Part shown: positions 25,607 to 35,653 of the stretch, in pieces
Layout of the letters: each line of letters starts with the position of its first letter
Position numbering within the stretch: position 1 is the first letter of the stretch
Notes under the pieces: generated by a model
The model's input: the letters and a program-made list of their open reading frames with translations, nothing else
What the model was told of the DNA's origin: nothing
Databases searched by the model: none
Made by a program: the position numbers and the translations under genes
Origin: Setoptus koraiensis
Taxonomy: Eukaryota > Arthropoda
Length of the DNA: 64,000 bases
Reading direction: 5' to 3'
Assembly (NCBI GenBank): GCA_048013815.1
Contig: CM106585.1
Span: forward strand, 14,384,001-14,448,000

Positions 25607-26673
25607 ACGGGCAGCAAGATGCTGGTTGCAGGGCCTCGCTGGTGCACGGTGCGTGGTGCAGTGGGTGTACGTGTCGACATGTGTGTGTATACGAGCCCAA
25701 GACAAAGGGAAAAAATCCGTGCCTGGCAAGTTGCAGCGAGACATGCAGCGTATACATGCTGCATACAGAATGTTTGCCACTATTCCATCCGCTAATGGCT
25801 TAGATGATGGTGTCACTAGAATTCACTGACTAGATGCACACAAGTCGCTGCAAGTCGCTGCAGCAGCACCAGCACCAATGGTGCACCAGACACTGTGTAC
25901 GGTACTCAAGCACGCATACGCACCATTTATATGCGTACGTATATAGTGTAGTACACACACACACACATGATGCAATGCACAAACGCATGCACACACTCAC
26001 TCGCTTCAAGCGAGTCGCTTGCAGTGGCCAGCAGATCGGTGCGTGCAGTTTGCATGCGACGAGACGCGCGCCAGCGGGGGAAGAACAGTGCGTGCAAAGT
26101 GGCAAAGAGTGGGGACAGCAGCACACAGTGTGTGCTGCAACAATCGAACAAACAATCTATTTGGTTCTATTTCGTCGTTTCGTTTCGTTTTATTCTACAT
26201 TTTATGGTGCGCGCGTTATTTTCACTCATGTCGAATTTCGCCCACGAACCAACCAGCGAACCACAAGCCACCGAACGACCAGCTAACGAACGACGCGCTA
26301 GCCAGCCAGCTAACCGAGAGAACAATTGATCGAATTGGCAACAATTCCTGCATCGCTGGCCGTTATATTGTGAGTCGATAACCAGCACACGACCATTTAG
26401 TATCGTCATCACCTAGATCACCAATTAAACTCTAGCTGGTCAATGTTGCAAGTTGCAATTGCACCACTGACCACGACCAATCATCATTATTGCCTAATTA
26501 TCTAATTATCTATTGATACGTCTAGTCTAGCGAGCGAACGCCATTTTCATGGGCACCCGTTGAATTGTTTCGCCAACACTTTATATTGTTGTCAGCTGAT
26601 AGATAGTTGCCAATTTACAATATCCGACAGCACCCATCACCTTTGCAGCATCCATCTATTCGAGCGCGACAAC

Positions 26674-29600
26674 ATGGCCAGTGACGAAGGAGGTGAGTTC
26701 ACGCAATCACTTATACTACTAATTATAATGCTAATTTAATTTATTTTATATCCGCTCATATAACACGAATCAATCACAATACATGATACATTATTGATCA
26801 TTCCTGTTTGTTGCTCCATCGTTCGACCACTATTCGCCCAAATCCACCACACAGAGACCGTCCTGAATCGAAAGAGGAAACGAAAAAAGAGTTGCGACGC
26901 TGCAACAGCACCACCCAATCACATTAACAATGCGAATAATAGCAACAATATTAACAAAAGCACTAGGACAATCTCAAGCACGACAATATTGCCGTCAATC
27001 CATGATAATCTTACGTCACACTATCAATCACTATCAAGAAAAATTTTTAGACATAGAATGAACTTCATCAAGTTGAATGTTATTTATTATTTTATTATGA
27101 CAGCACTAATATTATTAATATCGCCTCCACCTTCACCAAAATTCATACTATTTACAAATGTCAACCAATGCAATGAAACATCGCAACATCAGCAGCATCA
27201 TCAATCAAACTACTACCATTGGATTGCTTATTATTTTTTTAACAATCACAATCAACTTTTTACTGTTACTACAACAAATCTCAACAAAGTAGACGCAACA
27301 TTTAATTTTATCACTCAACAGCAACAGCCAACCAATAAAGATAGCCAAGCAGTGCAGTCATTGTCTTACGATCAATACAATAATCAGGATCAATTGTCTA
27401 GCAGTAGCAATAGTGAATTAACACAGCAACAACAACAGTATATTTTGCCAATAAATAGTCCATATTTTTCACCACCCGAGTCGGGCTCCGGCATGAACCC
27501 ACGCACCTATCAAAATAATATCTATTCTGGCGTATCACAATCAGCATATTCACCCCCATCTTCACAACAGTTCTCAACACCTGCATCATCGGCATCGGAT
27601 TCACTGATTACAGTCAAATGTGTAGATGGTAATGATCAAGATGATACCGATTGCAAGCAAGTTCCATCTTATTACAGCGAAGATAGTATAATTACACCAA
27701 TAGTGATATTCGAATCGTCAAGTTCCTCCTCTCCTTCGTCGGTGTTGCAATATTCAGGTTCCCGCGACGACAATATCATCAACACATCGACTTTATCTTC
27801 ATACACCAACCTGCCTCCATCTTCTTCGAAACCTTCGTTGATTCAAGATCCATTTCTTGTCAAAACATCGTTTGTGGCGACACCTAAACCATCGCACGAT
27901 AGCCATTATACGCAGTCTCACAGTAAAAACAAGAACGTGAACAACACAACCAACAATGCTGGACATCAATGTAAAGATGATGACGATGACGATTGTGATG
28001 ATTCCTCACCTGACGATAATTATACAGATGATGATGATGAAGACGATGATGAAAATGATGATTCTAATAATCAGACCAACCAGAACTCTATTGACAATGG
28101 CTCTGGTGCAAACAATGACTCTGATGATTATGGCGATGATGAGAATGGTGATCAAGACTACGACGATCAATCCTCAGGCGACTTGGATCTATCCTCAGTG
28201 ACCCCAATCTCAGTGGATCAACATCAGTCAACATCAGATGGAAGTGATCAACAATTAGGTGCCGCATATACTACCAATGTCAGCACTAAAGATGTAGACG
28301 AAGAAGCGTCCAGTTCGAAACCAACTTTCCAACCAGAACAAAAGGCGGAAATCGAGGTTATAATACATTCCACTCTTGCGCCAAGATTGACCATTGCCAC
28401 TACCACTCCACCGCCACGAAAATCCAGTTCCACTTATGAAAATCCCCAGACCGAAGACGATAATTCTATCACTTCGGAAACGACATATCAGAATAAATCT
28501 GTCTGGTCAACATCTGATAGTGGAAGCACGACTACGAAAGGACCTCAAAAAGCTGCCGTTCAGCCCAACGGAGTTGCTCCCATCAATCGAAAATACAATT
28601 CCGATTTTGGTAGTGGTGTCGAGCCCAATCTAGAAACAATTAAAAAAATAAATGAAAATCAAGATGACGACAAACCGTTTGTAAGTTACCCCACACTGCC
28701 ATCTATTTCACAGCAAGATAGTGCTGATGGTGATAACTCTCAAATGACTGATACCTCTCGCCAGGATGCAGTCACCTCTGAGGCTCCCCAGATTTACGCA
28801 ACATTCAAGCCTGTTCCAATGCCACCCAATGTAATCAATACTTACTTGAATAGATATTATGAAAATCAGCCACAATCATCACAACAGCAACAATCAGGGT
28901 CTATGCCTATGGACAGATCGGCACCAATAACAGGACTCGAATTGATGGGTCAATCCAAGTTATCTCAGAATAGAGCGCAATCAGTAACTTCGAGAGTAGT
29001 GCCTGCCCCTATCAATCAGCTACGTGGTGACAAAATGAAACAACCCAATCCAAATTCATTATTATACATCGCTTTGGGGAGTGTAATAATGATGTTGTTA
29101 GTTGTTGTCTCTCTATTGGTTTACAGTCTCTATTGCCGTCCAAAGTTAGGTGCTCGTCCTGGTATCGGAACTCAAATGGTTAACTCGAATTATCCCATTC
29201 CGAATACGTTTGGTTCATTCAACAAACTTGTTCCCCAACCTGTCGCAAAGAACCAGCCTGTTAATGATTATTATTCAGCCAACATGATTGTAAATACCAA
29301 AGGCACGGGTGCAACGAAAACATCAATAGCAACTTATAATGGCCGACAAGCCGCACCAACAAACAAAAAACAATATTCTGGTGATGATAGCTTCTCGACA
29401 AGCTACGAGTCGAGCAGATCGATGGACAACCTTAATGGAAACCCACAGTATAGAAGGGATGGAACTAATTATCAACAGTATAATACCATGAGACCTCAAC
29501 GAGAGGGTGTATATAATACAGCAGGGCAACAAGCTCCACCATTAGCCCCAAAACCACAACTTCAAGTCAGGCATCAAGTAGATTCTGCGGGTAGAGTCTA

Positions 29601-29700
29601 TAATGATTACAGTCAACAAGGCGTACTCATAAATGGACTCATGGTGAATAAAAAGAACGAAGGTGCAGACGGAAGAAAGTCTAGTGAGTGGTATGTCTGA
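26674..29700 (+). CDS. Orphan Ser-Gly-rich single-pass membrane protein, possible proteoglycan
   Basis: The preferred model joins 26674-26692 (ATG, MASDEG) to 26855-29700. The donor is G|GTGAGT and the acceptor CACACAG, the 162-nt intron keeps frame, and the product is 954 aa. An unspliced start at 26794 or an internal start at 27058 (first Met before a hydrophobic signal, residues 75-97) are alternatives. The ectodomain is long and Ser/Asn/Gln/Asp-rich, with an acidic block near 27970-28170 and Ser-Gly sites in acidic contexts (ESGSGMN, DNGSGAN, DFGSGVE), as in glycosaminoglycan-bearing proteins. A clear transmembrane helix lies at about residues 742-767 (LLYIALGSVIMMLLVVV). A 190-residue Tyr-rich tail ends in SSEWYV, a class II PDZ-ligand pattern like neurexin EYYV. 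I recognise no domain or orthologue, and the proteoglycan idea is inference. A decayed copy lies at 33.4-34.2 kb. The gene is convergent with SF1. Confidence 0.85.
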
Positions 29701-29712
29701 CAGTTCATTTAA

Positions 29713-29718
29713 AATAAA
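29713..29718 (+). promoter_or_regulatory. Poly(A) signal AATAAA, membrane-protein gene
   Basis: AATAAA lies 13 bp past the stop codon at 29698-29700, the only canonical signal before the convergent neighbour. Confidence 0.6.
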
Positions 29719-29743
29719 AATTTAGTATTGTCACACAGAATAA

Positions 29744-29749
29744 TTTATT
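29744..29749 (-). promoter_or_regulatory. Poly(A) signal AATAAA, SF1
   Basis: Read on the minus strand this is AATAAA, about 50 nt past the SF1 stop. The two convergent 3' ends therefore sit within the same 100 bp and their transcripts probably overlap (inference). Confidence 0.6.
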
Positions 29750-29800
29750 TAAATTGTTAACAAATATAACTTATTGATATCAAAACATCATCATGTAGTC

Positions 29801-31150
29801 TCATACTTCTTCTTCCGGCGGCTGAGGAGGTGGGGGCGGTGGAGGTGCCATAGCCAAATTATAAAGATCATGATGAATCATGGAATTAGGGAGAGTTCCA
29901 GAAGGCACTGGTACCGGCATTGGCATGGGCATATGCATGTTGGGTAGCATAGGTAAATGAGACATGCCAGGTAGCATCGGAGGATAGGTAATAGGTGGTA
30001 TTGGCATGGGGGGCAGGTGAGGTGGCATTAAATGAGGCATGTGAGGAGGTGGAGGCATGTGATGTCGTGGTGCGGGCTTGTGTGAGTGAGTTGTTAATTC
30101 GCGATCTACTTTATCCTGTCTAAGCATAGGTGTTTGGATCGACTCGTTTTGCTTTACATTGTAACTAGAACTACCCTCAGATTTGGGTTTGTCAGAGGAA
30201 AGTTCGGCCATAAAAGATTTGTATTCTTCATCAATCTTGGACGTAGATGTGCTTGAACGTTTTGGCTCTTTACAATCCCTCGAAAGATGCCCGTAACCTC
30301 CACAATTTAAACAATTAATATTGTTGGTAATATTTTGCTTCTCTGGACATTGCCAATTTTTGTGAGCCTCTGATCCACAATTACTACATCTGAAACTGTC
30401 ACTCTCTCGTAAAGTACCATTTAATTGAGCTAATTCTCTCAGTTGAGTCCTGCGGAGATCGTTCTGGTTCTCAGGAACTTCAACACCCTGTCTAACAATT
30501 TCTTTTATTCTAGATACTGCTTTCTTCACTTGCTCTTGAGTGGTGCCTGTAACAAAAGCATGAAGTGGCTCGTCCTCTCCAGGCATCGGTTGACCGTCTT
30601 TGCGGCCGACTTTTCCCTCTTTTACAGATCCCTTTCCACGTATGATTATTTTCGCGCCGCACTCAGATTCGATTTTTTTCAATGTGTTTCCCCTTGGGCC
30701 AATAATGAGCCCCACAAAATTGATATCAGGGTACTCTTCCTGTGGTATCTGGACCTTTTCGCTCATTTTGATCTGAGGTGCTTTGTAATCGGTTGGTGGC
30801 TTATAGTTGGGATTGTCGTTGAGCATCTTTTGTATAAGATTGTGACGTTCTTCCTCAAGTTTTTTCCTAGCTCTGTATTCACGTGTATTCAGTCTTTTGC
30901 CCTCCATGTTGTAGACGGGTTCTGGCGAAGGTGATCTATCCTCTGGATTGGGCGGTATTTGAAAATCTGCCGAGCGTAATCTGCGTGTCAGCTCCTCGAT
31001 TTGTAACTGCAATAGGTACAATTTCTCCTGTTCTGGTGTCAAATTGTCAGGAAGAGCGGTTGGCATGCCCGGGATCACTACCTTGCTATCATCGTCGTGA
31101 GCCCAGCGGCTCTTTCGTTGCCTCTTTCTATCTCCACCTGGTTGGTGCAT
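29801..31150 (-). CDS. SF1: Splicing factor 1 / branch point-binding protein
   Basis: This 449-aa single-exon protein binds the intron branch point with U2AF in early spliceosome assembly, in the nucleus. The N-terminal U2AF-ligand motif is KRQRKSRW (Trp16). The SPSP phosphosite follows at residues 73-76. The KH-QUA2 RNA-binding domain spans about 134-245, with the GPRG loop at 151-154 and the conserved RGKGSVKEGKVGRKDGQ run. Two CCHC zinc knuckles follow: Cys255, Cys258, His263, Cys268 and Cys280, Cys283, His288, Cys293. Human SF1 has one knuckle and yeast BBP has two (recalled). The C-terminus is Pro/Met/His-rich, ending in PPPPPPPQPPEEEV. The start is supported by collinearity with human SF1. 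An intron in the leader cannot be excluded. The 3' end converges with the membrane-protein gene. Confidence 0.97.
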   Translation of the reverse strand: MHQPGGDRKRQRKSRWAHDDDSKVVIPGMPTALPDNLTPEQEKLYLLQLQIEELTRRLRSADFQIPPNPEDRSPSPEPVYNMEGKRLNTREYRARKKLEEERHNLIQKMLNDNPNYKPPTDYKAPQIKMSEKVQIPQEEYPDINFVGLIIGPRGNTLKKIESECGAKIIIRGKGSVKEGKVGRKDGQPMPGEDEPLHAFVTGTTQEQVKKAVSRIKEIVRQGVEVPENQNDLRRTQLRELAQLNGTLRESDSFRCSNCGSEAHKNWQCPEKQNITNNINCLNCGGYGHLSRDCKEPKRSSTSTSKIDEEYKSFMAELSSDKPKSEGSSSYNVKQNESIQTPMLRQDKVDRELTTHSHKPAPRHHMPPPPHMPHLMPPHLPPMPIPPITYPPMLPGMSHLPMLPNMHMPMPMPVPVPSGTLPNSMIHHDLYNLAMAPPPPPPPQPPEEEV

Positions 31151-32069
31151 GTCTGATGTTGTATGTAAAGTATGCTACAATTGGTCTCGTAAGTGGAAAT
31201 GTATTAATAATGAAATTATTACGGCTAAACACACACACACACACACTAGATGAATGTAATATTGTTGAGAAATTATTGGCCGATTTGTGACTTTTTAAAA
31301 CTGTGCTGTTTTATTTTCCACTCACAAGGCTAAATCGCTCCCTGAGCGTAAACGGCGTCCCCGTGAGCAACATCGATCCCATTAAACGCTACGGGCGACG
31401 GGAGTCGCTGTGCGACCATTTTTCATGCATTGTGCAGCCAGAGGCACAGTCACGCAACACCTGGTGTTGCACTAGTACACGCACACACAATTCGGCTGAC
31501 TGTATGCGAGTCTCCGGAGTAGAGTGCATGCACTTTTACGTGTAGCAGGGCCGAATGTGCAATTTGTGTTACAAACGTTCGATGCCCCCATTTTTTCCCC
31601 CGGGCACATTGATGAATGTGTGTGTTTGTGCAGTAGATACTCAATTTTTGTGCTCACAACTGTATGCAGAGATTGTACAGTGGAAGCCTGGGAATAAATG
31701 GAACATGCTTAGAGTGTGTGGCGTGTACAGGTTGTAAACCAAAAGTTGGGTGCCAACTCTATGATCACAATGTTGGATCACAATTTCCGTGTTTATTCTA
31801 ATGAGATAACAACACGATTCACTGAAACACTGTACGGTATAACAAATGATGATGTAATACATAAATACTCAATTGTGCCCTCAAGAGCGCGCCTCAATCG
31901 TCCCGAGAGAGCGCCAGAACTGAATACTGGTTGTCCCAATTGGGAGCTTTGTCTCACTTGCTCGGGAACAATGGACAACAATGAAAATGCAGAGCAAGAC
32001 GCACGCACTGAGATTCACCCATGAATATCCCGGTGGTTAGATAATCGAATGGCAATTATTGGCATTATC
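31151..32069. other. Intergenic, no confident gene
   Basis: A (CA)n run sits at 31229-31245. A short frame at 31318-31440 (+) reads LNRSLSVNGVPVSNIDPIKR and looks protein-like, but it lacks a convincing donor and I cannot name a family. A second frame at 31750-32020 (+) contains RFTETLYGI. Both may be decayed gene fragments. Confidence 0.4.
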
Positions 32070-32165
32070 CTCAAATGTTGTGATATCTCAAGACGACTCA
32101 ATCATATGTTTGTCTTGTGAAGCTTCTGAGGGGCGACCTCTGGCGCAGGATCATAGTCCATCCTT
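32070..32165. repeat. About 95-bp dispersed repeat, copy 1
   Basis: It shares GGGCGACCTCTGG, GATCAT, AAGACGA and flanking words in the same order with 33197-33291, about 75-80% identical by eye. Both copies are in the same orientation. Confidence 0.65.
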
Positions 32166-32303
32166 TCGTGTTGGCAGCTTGCTCTGTTGCCTGTAAAACC
32201 AGCAGCAATTTTGGGTTCGTGGGGACCCCACACCTAGTTCAAGAAATTTCCGCCAGGGGCGCTGCTACCGGATCGAAGTTCTTGGAAAAAAAGTTCTTAC
32301 CAC

Positions 32304-32647
32304 TAGTGTGCGGGCAAAGAGGTTTTTGCCATGGCAAAAAGGGCGCAGCTCTGCGCCCGACTTTTTGCCAAAATGGCGAAAAGGGCGAAAAAGGCGAAAA
32401 AGGCGAAAACGGCGAAAAGGGCAGAAAGGGCAGCCTCCCCCCGGCACTTCTCCTCACCATTTTCACCCATTTCTCCCATACTCTCCCCTTCTCTCCCTCA
32501 CTGTCCTCCCCGCTCTCCCTGCCCTTTTCGCCCTTTTCGCCTTTATCGCCCTTTTTGCCATTCGGGCAGTTGCCAAAATGGCAAAAACTCTGCCATTTTG
32601 GCAAAAAGTCCGTACGTGTATGTGCTGCCTTTTCAGCCCGCACACTA
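32304..32647. mobile_element. hAT-type MITE, 344 bp, with intact 8-bp target duplication
   Basis: The ends are TAGTGTGCGGGC (32304-32315) and its exact complement GCCCGCACACTA (32636-32647). The same 8 bp, CTTACCAC, flanks the element at 32296-32303 and 32648-32655. An 8-bp target duplication and TIRs fitting YARNG are hallmarks of hAT transposons (established knowledge). The interior is a foldback: (GGCGAAAAA)n on the left pairs with TTTTTCGCC-type repeats on the right, and TTTTGCCATGGCAAAA palindromes lie in the arms. There is no transposase frame, so it is non-autonomous. The perfect duplication and TIRs suggest it is not very old. Confidence 0.88.
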
Positions 32648-32962
32648 CTTACCACCGAAAAGATAGGCCAAAGAATACTCTTGCGAATATCCGCGGTCTT
32701 TTTTACGTCAACGGTAATCCGCATGAATCTGAGGATTACCCGGCTGATGATCTGACACATTGGTGATCTGTTGACGGTCTGGTCTGGCCAAAAATATCCA
32801 AACTGCAGTGGGTATCCCGGAAATCACGGATACCCTCTGCAGTCTAGTTCACGGATACATTCTATATTTGTCATGTGCGGGCGTGCCGATCTCTTGTCAG
32901 GCTGGGTCACCGGTGGGTTACCAGTGCAGACTGGTGTTGTTATCTAGGCGACAGCGGCTGGT

Positions 32963-33126
32963 CGCTATAAATAATTGGTGTTCTCACTGATCGGTAGAGG
33001 TACTTGTTGTCTAGGCGCTATAAATGATTATTATTTTCATTGATTGGTAGAGGTACGTCTGGGCGCTATAAATAATTATTATTTTCATTGATTGGTAGAG
33101 GTACGTCTGGGCGCTATAAATAATTT
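32963..33126. repeat. 48-bp tandem repeat with TATAAATAATT core
   Basis: Units begin GCGCTATAAATAATT and end GGTAGAGGTACGTCTGG. Two are nearly identical (48 bp each), a first diverged unit of about 53 bp precedes them and a partial unit follows. Confidence 0.85.
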
Positions 33127-33196
33127 GAGAAATGTTGACAAAATTGATGATGATGTTTACGGCGATGCTGGTGATGCCTGAATCGGGTTACATAAG

Positions 33197-33291
33197 CCTC
33201 ACATGTTGCATTATCTGAAGACGATCTCTTCATGTCTGTTCTGCATCGCTTTTGAGGGCGACCTCTGGTGCAAGATCATCACATGTACTGT
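33197..33291. repeat. About 95-bp dispersed repeat, copy 2
   Basis: Partner of 32070-32165. It lies immediately left of the SF1-like fragment. Confidence 0.65.
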
Positions 33292-33349
33292 AATTATGGG
33301 TCCGATATCCGCGCCCTCATTCCCTGTGACATGCTCACCACAGCTATGC

Positions 33350-33412
33350 ACCGATATATACTACCTGGTATGACCTATTTACCTATTATACCCAACATGC
33401 ATGCAAATGCTA
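33350..33412 (+). pseudogene. Fragment of the SF1 C-terminal region
   Basis: On the plus strand this reads LPGMTYLPIIPNMHANA, against LPGMSHLPMLPNMHMPM in the intact SF1 (about 29930-29990, -). Nucleotide identity is roughly 80% by eye. Only about 60 bp survive. It is inverted relative to SF1 and abuts the inverted fragment of the neighbouring gene, so both came in one inverted duplication. Confidence 0.75.
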
Positions 33413-33419
33413 GAGGCCG

Positions 33420-34165
33420 CGGTTGGAATGCATTCTGGAGCTGTGTCGACTGGATACATTGGAACAGGCTTGAATGTTGCGTAAGTTTGGGGAGCCTCAG
33501 AGCCAACAATTAGAGCCAAGGTGAGCGCATCCTGGCGAGAGGTATCGATCATTTGAGAGTTTTCACCACCAGCGATTTCCGCCTTTCGAGTTCTGGTTGG
33601 AAAGTTGGCTTCGATCTGGACCTTGGCCTGTCTTTCTACATGTTTAGAGCTGACGCTGGTGGCATATGTGTAGTTATATTCCAATAGTTATTCCAATAAC
33701 CGTCTGATATCTCGAGAATGTGGCGCGCGACATACTTTTTACTGTTACATAATAATGAGCTTTTCATTTTTGATTTTACACTCAATGAAGACTGTGCAAT
33801 CAAATCGAGATGTTATGTGATATGTCGCTCATCTCTACAATGTGATGGCGACTGGTGTCGACCCACAGAGATTGGGCTCACGGGGGACAGGTCCAAGCCG
33901 CCCAATGATTGATAGTCATAGTCTCTTACACCATCTTCATTGCTATAGTCATCAGAGTCATTGTTTGCACCAGAGCCATTGTCAATAGAGTTTTGCCATG
34001 TCTGATTGCTAGAATCTTCATTTTGATCATTGTATTCCTCACCATCATCTGTACAATCATCATCATCATCTGTGCAATCATCATCGTCAGGTGAGAAATC
34101 ATCACAATCGTCATCATCTCTACATTGATTTCCGGCATTGTTGGTTGACATTATGTTTTTTTGTT
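33420..34165 (-). pseudogene. Decayed copy of the Ser-Gly-rich membrane-protein gene
   Basis: Two blocks in parental order survive on the minus strand. Block 34160-33838 matches the acidic ectodomain segment (NSIDNGSGANNDSDDY is identical, parent about 27950-28260). Block 33610-33430 matches parent 28724-28835 (NSQMIDTSRQDA against NSQMTDTSRQDA, YATFKPVPM identical). The roughly 460 bp of parent between them is missing here, replaced by unrelated sequence. Signal, transmembrane and tail regions are absent, so this is a relic. It is inverted relative to the parent 6 kb away. Confidence 0.85.
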
Positions 34166-35060
34166 GTTTTATTGTGAGACTGCGTATAATTTCTATTATG
34201 TCAGGGTACATAGATAGCAAGCTACATAGATCTTTATAATGTCAATGCCAGTGATTGTAATTGAAGCCACTGTAACAACATAAGTTCGCCCGATAAGAGT
34301 GGGCGGTTATTTACACATTCATGCCGACACGTGCTACGTAAACTTCATAAGAGAACGCGACAGATTTTATTTAACCCGATTGGTCATTCTAAAAGATCAA
34401 ACTCGCACCACTATCTCTATTAAGTCAATAGTGAAATCAATTGTATGGAAGACAAAGAGAAGCGATCGCATCCTCCGGATCTAGCGAATCAAGTCTGACG
34501 AATCTATAGTCGTAATATATATATATATATATATTTGAATTGAATTGAATTGAATTGAATGATTGCATGCGAATTACATTATCAGTGAATGGGAGTTTGA
34601 CGTCAGATCTGATTTTGACACATAAAGTAAAGTTTATTGCTCTGTCTCATCATGATGCCCTGAGCTCAAATCAAATGTCCAAAATAAATCCGATAGTCTC
34701 TGTTGTTTGTATATGTGTGTATGTGCATGTATATCTATGTAAACAAGCGATTTAATTCAATTCGATTGCTAGGTACCGCAGTTACTTTGCGATCAAATTA
34801 AATTCGATCCTCGCTATATTCTAGTCGTGCACACTAATCCTTTTATTTTAATATCCGTTCCTATTTTGAAACTGAAAGATTAGTCTAGAAGTTATACATC
34901 TACCTATAGAAGATATATTGACAAGCTATATGTTATGCAAAGACCTTCCATTATATTTATTGGCATTTCATTTGCATTTTCATTCATTTCAACTTCCGAT
35001 AGCGAAGCGAAAAAAAAAACAAAGTAAATTTGCATAACTTCATCTACCGTTGCAACTGAA
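34166..35060. other. Intergenic, AT-rich, with (AT)n and (TTGAA)5 microsatellites
   Basis: An (AT)n run at 34514-34534 passes directly into five TTGAA units (34535-34559). I see no gene. The remainder is upstream DNA of the neuropeptide gene. Confidence 0.6.
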
Positions 35061-35097
35061 TATAAATCAAGTTACTTTAACGGACAATCGTTCATTT
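35061..35097 (+). promoter_or_regulatory. TATA/Inr core promoter of the neuropeptide F gene
   Basis: TATAAA (35061-35066) lies 33 bp before the A of TCATTT (35092-35097), which fits the arthropod initiator TCAKTY exactly. The start codon follows 171 nt after the predicted start site, with no intervening gene. Confidence 0.55.
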
Positions 35098-35264
35098 GAA
35101 TTTATCAACCAAAAAGTTGGAATCTGTTCCTGTGTAAAGAAATTACTCCAATTCTTCTTTGTGCTGCAACAAAAACTACAAATACTCAATACAACTAATA
35201 GCTAACCGACACTCCAGGTTCCTAGAGAATTATCAGCGAAGCCACAGTTACTCATCAAACAATT

Positions 35265-35653
35265 ATGAAGATCACCAACTACAAATCATTAAACTTATCC
35301 CTGTTAGTGACAATGTCAGCGTTGTTGATAGTTGTCGCTATACTACTCAATTGTCAAGAAATTTCGGGCGAATCCAGAGACGGCGAAGAGATAAATCTGC
35401 TGAGATTGTTCGAGTTGCTTGAAAAGGTGGATAAGCAATATGCTCACATAGCTAGACCTCGGTAAGTACTATATCCCTACTAAATAATCCCCATTAGCTA
35501 TTGTTACTTGGATGATTGTTTGAAGTATAACTGAAACAATTGCACGATCATCTTCGATTGGGTAACTCATTAAATAGGTTTGGACGAAGTGTCCAGTTTG
35601 ACGAAGGAAGATCTTACGACGCAGGATTGAATAGTGGCCGCAATCGACTATGA
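35265..35653 (+). CDS. NPF: Neuropeptide F precursor (RPRF-amide), two exons
   Basis: The gene joins 35265-35461 and 35578-35653 across a 116-nt GTAAGT...AG intron and encodes 90 aa. A hydrophobic signal (about residues 9-29, LLVTMSALLIVVAILL) directs secretion. Cleavage after about Gly35 would release a 32-residue peptide with an amphipathic helix (LLRLFELLEKVD), then KQYAHIARPRF followed by Gly68-Arg69, giving a C-terminal RPRF-amide. A 21-residue tail (SVQFDEG...NRL) follows. The intron splits the Arg66 codon (CG|G) in the RPRF motif. A phase-2 intron in this Arg codon is the hallmark of the NPY/NPF family (established knowledge). NPF acts through a G-protein-coupled receptor in feeding and related behaviour. 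Length and layout fit the family. The upstream TATA/Inr and AT-rich context support an ordinary active gene. Confidence 0.92.

Larger units (their letters stand above)
20000..26673. other. Gene-poor repeat-rich flank, part 3
   Basis: No supported gene. The longest frames (21333-22019 and 23192-24091, both -) are Arg/Cys/Ser/Leu-rich, cross (CAA)n tracts and lack any domain, so I treat them as chance. Apart from the listed repeats there is a (CT)n run at 20219-20241, a 20-bp imperfect triplicate at 20684-20742 and a perfect 18-bp palindrome GTGGCTTACGTAAGCCAC at 25392-25409. The last 150 bp before 26674 are presumably promoter and 5' leader of the next gene. Confidence 0.55.
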
